From JAHEFU01 sp041395205 (lineage in GTDB: Bacteria > 4484-113 > JAFGCY01), in contig JAWLAZ010000002.1 in assembly GCA_041395205.1 (NCBI GenBank), positions 62,001-126,000 of the forward strand: a stretch of 64,000 bases of DNA, written 5' to 3'. A program made the position numbers and the translations under genes. The notes under the pieces are model-generated. The model had not been told where the DNA came from and ran no database searches. It saw only the letters and a list, made by a program, of their open reading frames with translations. Below, one piece after another: positions 43,552 through 52,116 of this stretch (within the stretch, counting starts at the first letter, position 1; the number at the start of each line of letters is the position of its first letter).

Positions 43552-43920
43552 GTAGTCTGAACAGTTTTGATAGTCTGAATAGTAGAAGGCACTGAGGCTC
43601 AGTTGAAAACGCGTGGTTCCATCGAGAATTGGCAACTGTTCCATCCATAGGCGTTTTCACTCTTCACTATTGACACTATTGAAACTACCCAAACTATCAG
43701 CAATATTGCCAGACTTTCCCCTGGTCTGGGTAGTTTGGATAGTTTTGATAGTCTGAATAGTAGAAGGCGCTGAGGTTGAATTGAGAACATGTGATTCGAT
43801 CGATAACTGGCAACCATTCCATTCGTGATGGATGGATGTTTCGGTGAAACCAACAGGCCTCGTGTCCTTTCACTATTAATACTATTGAAACTACCCAAAC
43901 TATCAGCACTATTGCCAGAC
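43552..43920. mobile_element. Two tandem MITE-like elements
   Basis: Two related copies of about 160-190 bases (about 43552-43712 and 43727-43920), each with inverted ends of about 35 bases. The left end reads GTAGTTTGGATAGTTTTGAT and continues with AGTCTGAATAGTAGAAGG. The right end reads CTATTGAAACTACCCAAACT and continues with ATC, then TATTGCCAGAC; its complement matches the left end with few changes. The ends themselves consist of 9-base units of the type ATAGTTTGG. No open frame of note is inside. A solo right end lies at 31617-31640. Confidence 0.6.
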
Positions 43921-44087
43921 GGCTTCCCCGCCTTCACGCAGATGACGCAGGGGCTTCACGCAATCTTCGAGCGCGGCGGCTAGAGTCATGTCCCCATGTG
44001 TCCCAGGCGGAGGAGCCTCCAGGCGTTTGGCAATGCGCCCTGGCGGTGTATCATCCCCGTGAGACACATTCTCACAGGAGCTCTACG

Positions 44088-44387
44088 ATGTACGTAGTAC
44101 GAAATACCTTCATTGCCAAGCCGGGCAATGCCACCAAACTTGCCAAGCTGTTCTGCCGCGTGTTCGCCGGCAAGTACGACTTCCGCGTGATGACGGACTT
44201 CGTCTCCGACTTCAACACCGTGGTGCTGGAGACGACGCATGCCTCGCTTGCGGACTATGAGCAGACGATGGAGGATTATGCCCGCGGTGAGCTCGGCCTC
44301 TCGCCGGAACTTGCCGAGGAGATGAAGGCCTACACCAGCCTCTGGAAGACCGGCAGGCGGGAAGTCTTCAAGGTGATGGAAGCCTGA
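44088..44387 (+). CDS. Small ABM/NIPSNAP-like dimeric alpha-beta barrel protein
   Basis: A 99-residue protein with the beta-alpha-beta-beta-alpha-beta pattern of a ferredoxin-like monooxygenase or NIPSNAP fold: VVRNTFIAKPGNATKLAKLF, then a strand FNTVVLETTHASLADYEQTM and a tail ending TGRREVFKVM. Function unknown. The ATG at 44088 is fixed by AGGAG 7 bases upstream; TATCAT near 44048 is a likely -10, giving a leader of about 30 bases. It lies between DinB paralogues 2 and 3. Confidence 0.65.
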   Translation: MYVVRNTFIAKPGNATKLAKLFCRVFAGKYDFRVMTDFVSDFNTVVLETTHASLADYEQTMEDYARGELGLSPELAEEMKAYTSLWKTGRREVFKVMEA

Positions 44388-44399
44388 TAAACAGGGAGC

Positions 44400-44590
44400 T
44401 GAAAGCAGAAACAGAATGAGAAACAGAAACAGAATGAGAATGAGAAACAGAGTGAGAATGAGAGGAGTGATAAGGATCAGGATCAGCCTTTTCAGGTGAC
44501 ATCAGCTGCACAATCTGGCAACGTGATCCTGCAAACTTCCTCTGTGATTCTGCTTCTCATTCTGCTTCTCATTCTCATTCAGTTTCTCCT
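44400..44590. repeat. Inverted AGAATGAG/CTCATTCT microsatellite arms
   Basis: 44405-44460 is made of AGAAACAGAATGAG units. 44545-44588 is the complementary CTCATTCTGCTTCTCATTCT type. The two arms can pair into a long hairpin around a spacer of about 90 bases, directly upstream of the DinB paralogue 3 promoter. Confidence 0.65.
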
Positions 44591-44615
44591 TCAGCGCTCT
44601 GCTATCTTTGGAGGC

Positions 44616-45134
44616 ATGTGTTTGCAGACAGGATCTGATCGACTTCCACAACAGGACGCACGAGGGGCTCATCACCTAGCTGAGCACTGCCGCGCGCTGA
44701 CAGCGGAGCAGTTCCTGCAGCCGCTGGAGGGCTTCGGGATCCCCAGCCTGCAGCAGCAGTTCAACCATGTGATCGGTGCCGAACAGTACTGGACTAGCGT
44801 GATCCGCGGTGAGTACCGGCATGAGGAATTCGATGCCTCCGAGGATGAGCGCGACCAGATGACGATCGAGGGCCTGCTCGGCTGGCGCAGCGAGGTGGCG
44901 GCAGCGACTACGGCGATGCTGCAGCAGGCCAGCACTGACTGGCTGGCAACTCCGGCGCTGTTCATGGCCTGGCCGGGGAAGGAACGTGAGCTGCAGCCGC
45001 GCCATGTGATGATGCGGATCATCACCCACAACTTCCAGCACCGCGGGCAGATCGCCGCGATGTGCCGGCTGCACGGACATCCAGTGCCGCAGGGGCTGGA
45101 CTTCCCGCTCGGGCCGGACCCGGCCCTGGACTGA
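44616..45134 (+). CDS. DinB-like four-helix protein (paralogue 3), N-terminus frameshifted twice
   Basis: A 172-residue DinB-type protein: PLEGFGIPSLQQQFNHVIGAE with the first His and RIITHNFQHRGQIAAMCRLHG with the second ligand pair. Residues 6-20 read GSDRLPQQDARGAHH, unlike the other paralogues. In the next frame the same bases encode DLIDFHNRTHEGLIT, which aligns with helix 1 of the relatives. An extra base near 44631-44633 and a missing one near 44678-44680 would explain this. The ATG at 44616 has TATCTT 7 bases upstream. Confidence 0.75.
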   Translation: MCLQTGSDRLPQQDARGAHHLAEHCRALTAEQFLQPLEGFGIPSLQQQFNHVIGAEQYWTSVIRGEYRHEEFDASEDERDQMTIEGLLGWRSEVAAATTAMLQQASTDWLATPALFMAWPGKERELQPRHVMMRIITHNFQHRGQIAAMCRLHGHPVPQGLDFPLGPDPALD

Positions 45135-45138
45135 CCAG

Positions 45139-45636
45139 ATGCATACACCCGACTCACTGATTGACCTGCACGTGCGCTGCCATCGCAGCCTGGCGAAGCT
45201 GTTCCGGCACTGCCGCAAGCTTGACAACGAACTCGCGCGGCGGGAACTGGCGGGCTTCGGCTTCCCGGACCTGCACAGCCAGCTCTTCCACATCGTGGAT
45301 GTGGAGGACTGGTGGATGGGTGGCGTGAGCCTGATGAGCCGGGGCGGCAGCAAGGCGGAGGATTTCGCGGACATCCGCGCCCTGGACAGCTGGCGCAGTG
45401 AGGTTTCCCAGCGCACGCAGTCATACATTGAGCGTGCCAGCCGCAAGGAACTCAATGAGAAGCATGTGCTGCGCTGCGGCGGTGAAAAGGGCCCGAAGCT
45501 GGTGCCGGCCTTCGTGCTGATGCACGTGGTGACGCATGCCTACCACCACAAGGGCCAGGCCAGTGCGATGTGCCGGCTGCTCGGACATCCCGCGCCGGAG
45601 ACCGACCTGCCGATGAAGGGCCGCAGCCACCGCTGA
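45139..45636 (+). CDS. DinB-like four-helix protein (paralogue 4)
   Basis: A 165-residue DinB-type protein: HTPDSLIDLHVRCHRSLAKL, AGFGFPDLHSQLFHIVDVED with the first His and VVTHAYHHKGQASAMCRLLG with the remaining ligands. It starts 4 bases after the stop of paralogue 3, without its own -10, so the two form an operon. Substrate unknown; thiol cofactor or detoxification roles are known in the wider family. Confidence 0.82.
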   Translation: MHTPDSLIDLHVRCHRSLAKLFRHCRKLDNELARRELAGFGFPDLHSQLFHIVDVEDWWMGGVSLMSRGGSKAEDFADIRALDSWRSEVSQRTQSYIERASRKELNEKHVLRCGGEKGPKLVPAFVLMHVVTHAYHHKGQASAMCRLLGHPAPETDLPMKGRSHR

Positions 45637-45645
45637 GGCAACTGC

Positions 45646-46203
45646 CTAGTAGGGATCGCGGGAGATTGTCACATGCCAGTGCTGGGGCTGGCTGGGCTTG
45701 CCGAAGCTGAATGTGGGAGAGCTCCAGTAGCGCAGCATCAGCTTGAAGTCCCCGCTGGGATCCTCCCAGCTCATGTCCACGATCCCGGTCTGCGGCAGGT
45801 AATCCATGGGCCGTCCGCCAAGGGATTTCCAGCCCGCGGCCGTGAGCTGCTGGTCCGTGGCCTTGATCAGCTGCTCGGGGGGATCGGGGTGGTTGAACAT
45901 GATGCGCCAGTAGTTCTCCTCACGGCGCCCGCCCGACTTGCCGGTATGCTCAGCAACCTTCATCGCCGCCCCGCCGATCGTGCGGATGTCAGGATCGAAG
46001 TGCAGATCCGTGGCGGCACTGTCCACCACATAGCCCAGCTGCGGCCAGTTGGGCGGGACCTTCGTTTCCCCAGCGGAGGTCTTCATGCCGACGCGGCTGA
46101 ACAAGGCGATCAGCACGGCGGCAACTGCCATGATGAGCAGGGTGATGCCGACCCATTTGAAGGCATCTCCGCGATGGTACCCGATGTGGCTGTAATCCTC
46201 CAT
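45646..46203 (-). CDS. Single-pass membrane protein of unknown function
   Basis: A 185-residue protein with one N-terminal membrane anchor (WVGITLLIMAVAAVLIALF, about 17-35) and an extracytoplasmic domain with an HWHVTISRDPY end. No family is recognised. TATAAA lies 8 bases before the ATG. It converges on DinB paralogue 4, 9 bases away. Confidence 0.65.
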   Translation of the reverse strand: MEDYSHIGYHRGDAFKWVGITLLIMAVAAVLIALFSRVGMKTSAGETKVPPNWPQLGYVVDSAATDLHFDPDIRTIGGAAMKVAEHTGKSGGRREENYWRIMFNHPDPPEQLIKATDQQLTAAGWKSLGGRPMDYLPQTGIVDMSWEDPSGDFKLMLRYWSSPTFSFGKPSQPQHWHVTISRDPY

Positions 46204-46256
46204 ATCCGCAGTTTATACCCACGGATGCCGGACAGTCAGCGGAGTCCTGGCGGAAA

Positions 46257-47021
46257 TCACTGCGGCGGCTGCTTGTTGAACTGGCCACTGCCATCGCGGG
46301 CCTCGGCCAGCTTGCTGAGCATGTTCTGTTCCATGCCCTCATCCCAGAGGAAGTGGCTGCGGATCACGGGCAGCATGTCCTCGCGGAATTCCATGATCTG
46401 CGGCACCAGCAGCAGGTGCTCGACATAATTCGCCACGTCGATGCGCAGGGCGGTGCCCCGCAGCAGCTTGAGCATCAGGTTCACCCGTTTCCACATGCTG
46501 TCACGCATCGGGTACTGGCTGTGGATCGTCAGGTACTCAAAGGCCATTTCCAGCGGACGGATGAATTCATGGACAAAGGCCCAGCGGCAGACCGGAATCC
46601 AGATCTCGTAGTTGAGCTCCAGTAGGTGTTCGTGGTCGAGCAGCCTGAGGAACTGCTCCTCGCTGAGGGCACAGTTGCATTCATCTCCGGCATTCGCATA
46701 GAGCTGGATCATCGTCAGGATCCGCTCATGGTTGCCAAGTGCGGTGTTCAGGGGCACTTCCAGTTCCGCCAGCAGTGTGCGCACGGCCCGGCATTCCCAG
46801 TTGCCCTCAAATTCATGCTTCATGAAGAGAATCAGGAAACGCAGATAGGTGCGACGGACCTCCAGCTCCTCCAGATCCATACAGGACTCATGCTGGCCGA
46901 ACAGCAATCCCTCCACGATCATCGCGGCTTCGGCGAACTCGCCCCGTGCGAAGTGCTCGAAAGCCGGCAGGGTATCCCTGCGGAGGTCATTTGCAATGTC
47001 TGTATAACGTTCGGTTGGCAT
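46257..47021 (-). CDS. Helical protein of an unnamed paralogous family (member 1)
   Basis: A 254-residue, mostly alpha-helical, probably cytosolic protein without signal peptide. It shares with three neighbours (47096, 51269, 52117) the order: N-terminal pair of helices, a LLDHEHLLELNYEIWIPV region, CRWAFVHEFIRPLEMAFEYL, MWKRVNLMLKLLRGTA and VPQIMEFREDMLPVI. I know no named family; the repeated helix pairs suggest a TPR-like solenoid for protein binding. TAGGAT is about 37 bases upstream and no strong ribosome site is seen. Function unknown. Confidence 0.65.
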   Translation of the reverse strand: MPTERYTDIANDLRRDTLPAFEHFARGEFAEAAMIVEGLLFGQHESCMDLEELEVRRTYLRFLILFMKHEFEGNWECRAVRTLLAELEVPLNTALGNHERILTMIQLYANAGDECNCALSEEQFLRLLDHEHLLELNYEIWIPVCRWAFVHEFIRPLEMAFEYLTIHSQYPMRDSMWKRVNLMLKLLRGTALRIDVANYVEHLLLVPQIMEFREDMLPVIRSHFLWDEGMEQNMLSKLAEARDGSGQFNKQPPQ

Positions 47022-47095
47022 CGGACCTGGACACCCCGGACAAACGCCACGGACATCCGATCCTATTATTCACATTTATCTGCGACTGGACAAAT

Positions 47096-47875
47096 TCAGC
47101 TGCGGATTTTTCCGGTGCGGCGCTCCGTGCGGATCCTGTACCCCTGTTCCCGGGCATGCCGCATACGCTCCTCCACGGCCAGCTGCAGCTCCTCATCCCA
47201 GATTCCGAGCTCCTCCGCCCGTGGCTGCATTTCCATCCTGAATTCGTGGATCTGCGGCACCATGCGCATCAGCCGGATATATTCCTCGATGTCCCGTCGC
47301 GATGCAGTTCCGCGTCTGAGCTGGAACATCAGGTTCAGGCGCTGCCAGGATTCCTGGGGCATCACGTTCGAGGGGCTGATCGTGAGGTTCTCGAAGGCCT
47401 CTTCGAGCAGGTCCATCTTGCCGGTGCGGTAAGCCCAGAGTCCGACGCTGTCCCAGAGGTGAGAACTGATCTCAAGCAACTGCGCATGTCCAAGCAGCTC
47501 CCGGAATTCCTCGCGAGTCATGCCCGGTCCGCAGCCGTCACCGACATAGGCGCGCAGCTGCAGCAGTGTGTTGATGCGCTGATGGTTGCCAAGCTCCGTT
47601 TCCAGAGGCTGGCTGAGCCAGGTTATTGCCGATGTGACCTCTTCGCAGTTCCATCTGCCGTCAATCGACTGCTGAATCGCAAGTTGCAGGAAACGCAGAT
47701 AGCACTGCTGGACCTCAAGGGTGTCAGGCTCCAGTCCCTGGAGCCGGGCAGGTGTCAGCAGTTCCGCGATCCGTTCAGCACATCCGGGGAAATCGCCCTT
47801 GCTGTAATGCAGGAAGAATGGTCTGGTAAGTTCACGAATATCGTCAATAATCAGCTTGTATCTCTCGCTGATCAC
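47096..47875 (-). CDS. Helical protein of an unnamed paralogous family (member 2)
   Basis: A 259-residue helical protein closely related to member 1: FRELLGHAQLLEISSHLWDS, WAYRTGKMDLLEEAFENL, SWQRLNLMFQLRRGTA and VPQIHEFRMEMQPRAEELG occur in the same order and spacing. The C-terminus is basic (RIRTERRTGKIRS). The start is GTG at 47875, with GATAAT about 14 bases upstream. It is divergent from the large lipoprotein gene. Confidence 0.65.
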   Translation of the reverse strand: MISERYKLIIDDIRELTRPFFLHYSKGDFPGCAERIAELLTPARLQGLEPDTLEVQQCYLRFLQLAIQQSIDGRWNCEEVTSAITWLSQPLETELGNHQRINTLLQLRAYVGDGCGPGMTREEFRELLGHAQLLEISSHLWDSVGLWAYRTGKMDLLEEAFENLTISPSNVMPQESWQRLNLMFQLRRGTASRRDIEEYIRLMRMVPQIHEFRMEMQPRAEELGIWDEELQLAVEERMRHAREQGYRIRTERRTGKIRS

Positions 47876-48032
47876 GCATTAATGAAACCATTATCCTTTC
47901 AAATATGATAGTAGTTTGCCGAAGATTTAACTCTTGAATATGGGTACAAGAACTGGAGTATGCAATGACGGGAATCAGGGAAGAAGCGGATGTCTGCAAT
48001 CCGCCGCTTGCAATTGCTCCAAGGAGACTGCC

Positions 48033-51000
48033 ATGAATACCTGCCTGAAGCTAGCTGCCGCAGCCATGCTGCTGTTTGCGCTCTCCGCCTGTGGAGCAAA
48101 CGGAGCCGGATCTGCACGCCCGGCCGAACTGCAGCTGGCAAGCGTTCCCACAGACCAGCTGCCCGGGACGCAACTGGACGGAGTGGAGGGACCACGGGCC
48201 GTGAGTGTGCAGGGCAACGGCACATATGAGCTGCAGCTGGACAGGATCCTGCAGGGCAGCCTGGCAGGCATGGATGGCGACGAACTGCTGCTCAGCCCCG
48301 CTGGCGGTGCGAGCTGGGCGCTGTACCGCATCAGCGGCTTCGATGGCGACATGTTCCCGCTCTGCGCGGAGGTGGAAGTCAGCCAGGGCAGCCAGCCCTA
48401 CCGTCTGGCCTTCCCGGATTATGACAGCGGCCGCTGGAGTTTCAGCCCTGAACTGAGCGGCACGGCCACGGCGGACATTCCCGGCCCGGCGGGCCTGCAG
48501 CATCCGCTGCGCAGCGTCTCGGAATTCGGCAACAGCTACCTGCTGCTCCTGACTGAAGGCAGTGCGGAGCTCAGGATCGCGGGGATCACACTGGAAGTGT
48601 TCGGCGGCAGCGATGCGCCGCTGCCCCCCAGCGACCTGCGTGACAGCGATGGCCAGACCGAGATCATCCTCAGCTGGTTTCCCAGCGCCGACGAGGATGT
48701 GCCGGACTTCGCCGGCTACCTGCTGGAACGTGCGCCCTTCAATTCCGGCAACTACACGGAGCTGCTGCGCGGTCAGAGCCCGCTCAACACATACGTCGAC
48801 GGGGATGTCACACCGCTTGTGAGCTACCGTTACCGCCTGCGCAGCCTCGACAGCTCCGGCAATCTCAGTTCCGCGATCTATCAGTTCGATGCCATGTGCG
48901 GACAGGGTACGGCGGAGGTCGTTGCCATCCTGGACATGCCCGCCGGCGACTACACGGGACCGGCGGAGGTGCAGTTCGACCTCTCCGGCAGCTACGTGAC
49001 GGATGGCTCGCAGATTGACAACTATGAGCTGCTGATCGAGGGCCTGCCGCCGATCAGCGGACCATCCAGCAGTTACACACTGATGCTGCAGCCCGGCTGC
49101 TACAGCGTGGTTGCCGTCGCCCACAGCGGCGTGCTGAGTGACTTCGCAATCGGTTACGTGCGCGTCCTGCCGCAGTGGCAGGATCAGTCAGTGCTCGTGG
49201 ACGAAATGCAGGGCAACTTCGGCTCAATGCTGCTGGCGCGCAGTGCGAGGCTGCCGGATGGCAGTCTCGTGCATGTCGGTTACGATGCCGGGCTGCACGT
49301 GATCAATGTCTGGCGGGAAACTGCGGAGGGCATGCGTTTCCATTCCTATTTTTCCGGTGACGACGAGATCATCGCCAGCTGCGAGCCGCTGCTCGATGGC
49401 AAGGTGCTGCACTTCGGCTTCAGTACCGCCGGCGCGGTGCAGATCATCAGCGTGGACAGCTCCGGTCCGCAGCGCCTCCTGCAGCCGCTGGGCCTGGAGG
49501 ACGGGATCTTCTGCCTGGCACTGGACGGAGACGGACACCCCTGCCTGTTCCGGCAGATTGACAACGGCGGCAACTTCGACCTGATCTACTCGCGCTTCGA
49601 CCAGGCGGCCCAGAGCCAGACCGTGCTCAGTGCGGTGCCGGGCGGGATCAGTGCCGTCGATGCGGTCTGGAACCCCAGCATCTCCGCCTTCGACATCTGT
49701 TACGGAGACAACGTGGCGCTGCTCTATGAGCAGTGGGAACCGCTCGCCGGCCACATCGCGGGCGGCGGACTCTACAACTTCAAGGTGCTGCAGGTGGATC
49801 TCGAGGCCGACCCGGTCAGCCAGCGCAGCACGATGCTCGTACTGCTGGACGTGGCTCCCTTTGACAGCTGGTACATGTACCAGGAGGAAGCCGGCAACTG
49901 GTCGCTGCCGGAGAAGCCGGCCCCGGGGCTGAAATGCTCACGCACCGCCGACCTGCTGGTCGACGGCGGTGAGATCCATGTGCTCGTGCAGCTCAACGAC
50001 GGGATTGACGATCTCTTCAGATACTACTCACGGGATTCCGGCAACTGGCCGCTGCACAGCGAGACCCTCGTTGTCAACTCTGCGGAATCGCAGATGAGCC
50101 TGCTGCCCCTCGATGGCAACTCCCTGCTGGGTTGCATCCCCGTCAAGACCGGTACGCATGAGCTGCTGCAGTTCCCGCTCAGTGGCATTCCCGGCACTCT
50201 TGAGGAGATCGGCCATACCAGTGACGGACTGCGCGGGGAGCTGCATGCGACAGCCGGCAGCGACGGCCTGCATGTGGTCTGGCTCAATGAAGCATATGAC
50301 GAGCTTGAGCACTTCCGCAGCAGCGACGGCCAGAGCTGGTCGGATACCGTGCCGGGCATCGGCAAGGTCACAGACCTGGATCTGGCAAGCACCTCCGGGG
50401 GCGAGGTCTATGTCTCGTTCGTGGATGTCAACTCCACCAAGCTGCAGTACTGGGACGGCGGCAGCTGGATGGCCCAGCTCGCCTATCCGGGAATTGCCGG
50501 CTTCCGCCCGAGCCTGATGAGCCAGCCCACCAATGAGCTGATGTTCTGGTATGTGCACCTGCAGCCTGCCAACGCACTGCGCTTCGTGGAGGGCAACCAG
50601 TCCACGCCCTGGAGTTACGTGTTCCAGAACCCCGCCCAGCCCACCTGGCAGGGTACGCTGATGGACGGCGGCTTCAGCTTCCAGGGTGTCAAGCCGCGCT
50701 GGTTCTCGCTGATCGGACCGAGCCTCGTAAATTCGGAACTGTTCTTCCATGACTACAACATCATGGATCCCGAACCACTCGGGATTCACCAGAACGGCAC
50801 TGGGCAGATCAAGGTCTACGGCCGCACGATGGACTGCTGCCTGTACCAGAGCACGGCGGGCCTGAAGCAGTGCCTGTGGCTTACGGGTGCAGCTGGGCTG
50901 ATGGACAGTGTGCGCATGACTCCTGAGCCGCCTTCCACCGAGCTTGAACCCGTGGTCGTGCCAGTGCGGGATCCAATCGAGGCGCTTGTGGAAACCGGGA

Positions 51001-51263
51001 TCCGCAATCGCAGTGTCAACATGTCGCAGGCACACGGCAGCACGGCCCTGGCACTGGAGAGCGGGATGCTGGGTTACGACACCAAGCTGTTCTGGAGTGA
51101 CTTCGGCCGCTTCACGCAGCTGCCCCTGCCAGCACAGCTTGACGACACGCGCGGTGCCTGGATCATGTCGCCGGAGATCGTGGTCGGCATGGATGGCCGC
51201 TGGCATGTGCTCTACCTTGACATCCCGAGCGGACAGATGCGCTGCATCAGTACGGTGGACTGA
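48033..51263 (+). CDS. Large lipoprotein with fibronectin-III-like and propeller-like regions
   Basis: A 1076-residue lipoprotein: signal MNTCLKLAAAAMLLFALSAC (lipidated Cys at 20). Residues about 190-285 fit a fibronectin-III domain (PPSDLRDSDGQTEIILSWF, then YRYRLRSLDSSGNLSS). The C-terminal 650 residues contain many repeated short strands with W, H and G-G pairs (GLHVINVWRETAEG, GEIHVLVQLNDGID, DGLHVVWLNEAYDELEHF, GRWHVLYLDIPSGQ), like a sialidase-type or other beta-propeller with Asp-box-like turns. No catalytic set is evident. The start is fixed by AAGGAG 6 bases upstream. It lies inside the four-paralogue helical cluster. Confidence 0.8.
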   Translation: MNTCLKLAAAAMLLFALSACGANGAGSARPAELQLASVPTDQLPGTQLDGVEGPRAVSVQGNGTYELQLDRILQGSLAGMDGDELLLSPAGGASWALYRISGFDGDMFPLCAEVEVSQGSQPYRLAFPDYDSGRWSFSPELSGTATADIPGPAGLQHPLRSVSEFGNSYLLLLTEGSAELRIAGITLEVFGGSDAPLPPSDLRDSDGQTEIILSWFPSADEDVPDFAGYLLERAPFNSGNYTELLRGQSPLNTYVDGDVTPLVSYRYRLRSLDSSGNLSSAIYQFDAMCGQGTAEVVAILDMPAGDYTGPAEVQFDLSGSYVTDGSQIDNYELLIEGLPPISGPSSSYTLMLQPGCYSVVAVAHSGVLSDFAIGYVRVLPQWQDQSVLVDEMQGNFGSMLLARSARLPDGSLVHVGYDAGLHVINVWRETAEGMRFHSYFSGDDEIIASCEPLLDGKVLHFGFSTAGAVQIISVDSSGPQRLLQPLGLEDGIFCLALDGDGHPCLFRQIDNGGNFDLIYSRFDQAAQSQTVLSAVPGGISAVDAVWNPSISAFDICYGDNVALLYEQWEPLAGHIAGGGLYNFKVLQVDLEADPVSQRSTMLVLLDVAPFDSWYMYQEEAGNWSLPEKPAPGLKCSRTADLLVDGGEIHVLVQLNDGIDDLFRYYSRDSGNWPLHSETLVVNSAESQMSLLPLDGNSLLGCIPVKTGTHELLQFPLSGIPGTLEEIGHTSDGLRGELHATAGSDGLHVVWLNEAYDELEHFRSSDGQSWSDTVPGIGKVTDLDLASTSGGEVYVSFVDVNSTKLQYWDGGSWMAQLAYPGIAGFRPSLMSQPTNELMFWYVHLQPANALRFVEGNQSTPWSYVFQNPAQPTWQGTLMDGGFSFQGVKPRWFSLIGPSLVNSELFFHDYNIMDPEPLGIHQNGTGQIKVYGRTMDCCLYQSTAGLKQCLWLTGAAGLMDSVRMTPEPPSTELEPVVVPVRDPIEALVETGIRNRSVNMSQAHGSTALALESGMLGYDTKLFWSDFGRFTQLPLPAQLDDTRGAWIMSPEIVVGMDGRWHVLYLDIPSGQMRCISTVD

Positions 51264-51268
51264 GCAGC

Positions 51269-52066
51269 TCAGGCATCCTCGTCGTCAGAACGCAGTTCAT
51301 GCTGGAAGCCGCGGGCGCGGGCCAGGTTGCCGGCCGCATCAAAGGCCCGCTGCAGCGTGGGGTTCCAGCTCCCGGCCTGCTGCAGCGCGGGCAGGATGTT
51401 GATACGGAATTCGTCAATCTGCGGCAGGCTTTCCAGCGCCTGGATGTATGACATCACGTCATGCTCCGTCTGCTCCTGCCTGACGATCCTGTACATCAGG
51501 TAGATCCGCAGCCAGATTGATTCACGCACGAAGCGCGTCTGCTGCATCAGCGAGCATTCCACCGCGGCTTCCAGGGCCTCCAGCGCGCCGTTGCGCATGG
51601 CCCAGAGCGAGATGTCATGCCAGAAGCGGATGTCGCGGGATTCCTCCGGCACATCCGCGAGCATCTCCAGGAAGCGCTCGCGGCTGCAGCGCGCCAGACC
51701 GGCGGAATCCATGCTGGTCCAGAAGCGCAGGCGCAGTGCCAGGCGTTCCTGCTCCGCTTCCTTGAGCGCCGACTGCTCCTCGAACAGGGCACCGAGCCCC
51801 AGAGCGATTGAGAGAAACTCCTGGGGCCGGTCCAGGCAGGAGGCAGCAATGAACCCGATGCGGGTGTAGGTCAGATTCAGCCGGCGGAACGCGGATTCAG
51901 AAGCTGACATATCAGGCCGCGGCAAGTCATCCAGCAGGCGCTGCAGTTCTGCCGCAGCATCCTCGAACTGGCCGGCGGAATAGAAGCGGAAGGCTTCCGC
52001 CATGTCCCTGTTGAGGGACTTCAGGGCCTCTTCCCGCCAAACCTGGATTTCTGACTTCTGGTACAT
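51269..52066 (-). CDS. Helical protein of an unnamed paralogous family (member 3)
   Basis: A 265-residue helical protein of the same family: RFLEMLADVPEESRDIRFWH, ISLWAMRNGALEALEAAVEC, ESIWLRIYLMYRIVRQEQ and LPQIDEFRINILPAL keep the order seen in members 1 and 2. The C-terminus is acidic (RSDDEDA). I chose the ATG at 52066 (MYQKSE); the frame continues upstream, but that part is a shadow of the intergenic sequence. It converges on the large lipoprotein, 5 bases apart. Confidence 0.65.
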   Translation of the reverse strand: MYQKSEIQVWREEALKSLNRDMAEAFRFYSAGQFEDAAAELQRLLDDLPRPDMSASESAFRRLNLTYTRIGFIAASCLDRPQEFLSIALGLGALFEEQSALKEAEQERLALRLRFWTSMDSAGLARCSRERFLEMLADVPEESRDIRFWHDISLWAMRNGALEALEAAVECSLMQQTRFVRESIWLRIYLMYRIVRQEQTEHDVMSYIQALESLPQIDEFRINILPALQQAGSWNPTLQRAFDAAGNLARARGFQHELRSDDEDA

Positions 52067-52116
52067 AAAATGAGGCACTAGGATAGCTGCTGATCCGACA
52101 GCCACTTTCTGTTCAG

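Noticed and set aside
48051..49124. Long minus-strand frame opposite the large lipoprotein
   Set aside because: It is a shadow; the plus frame has signal peptide, lipobox and ribosome site.
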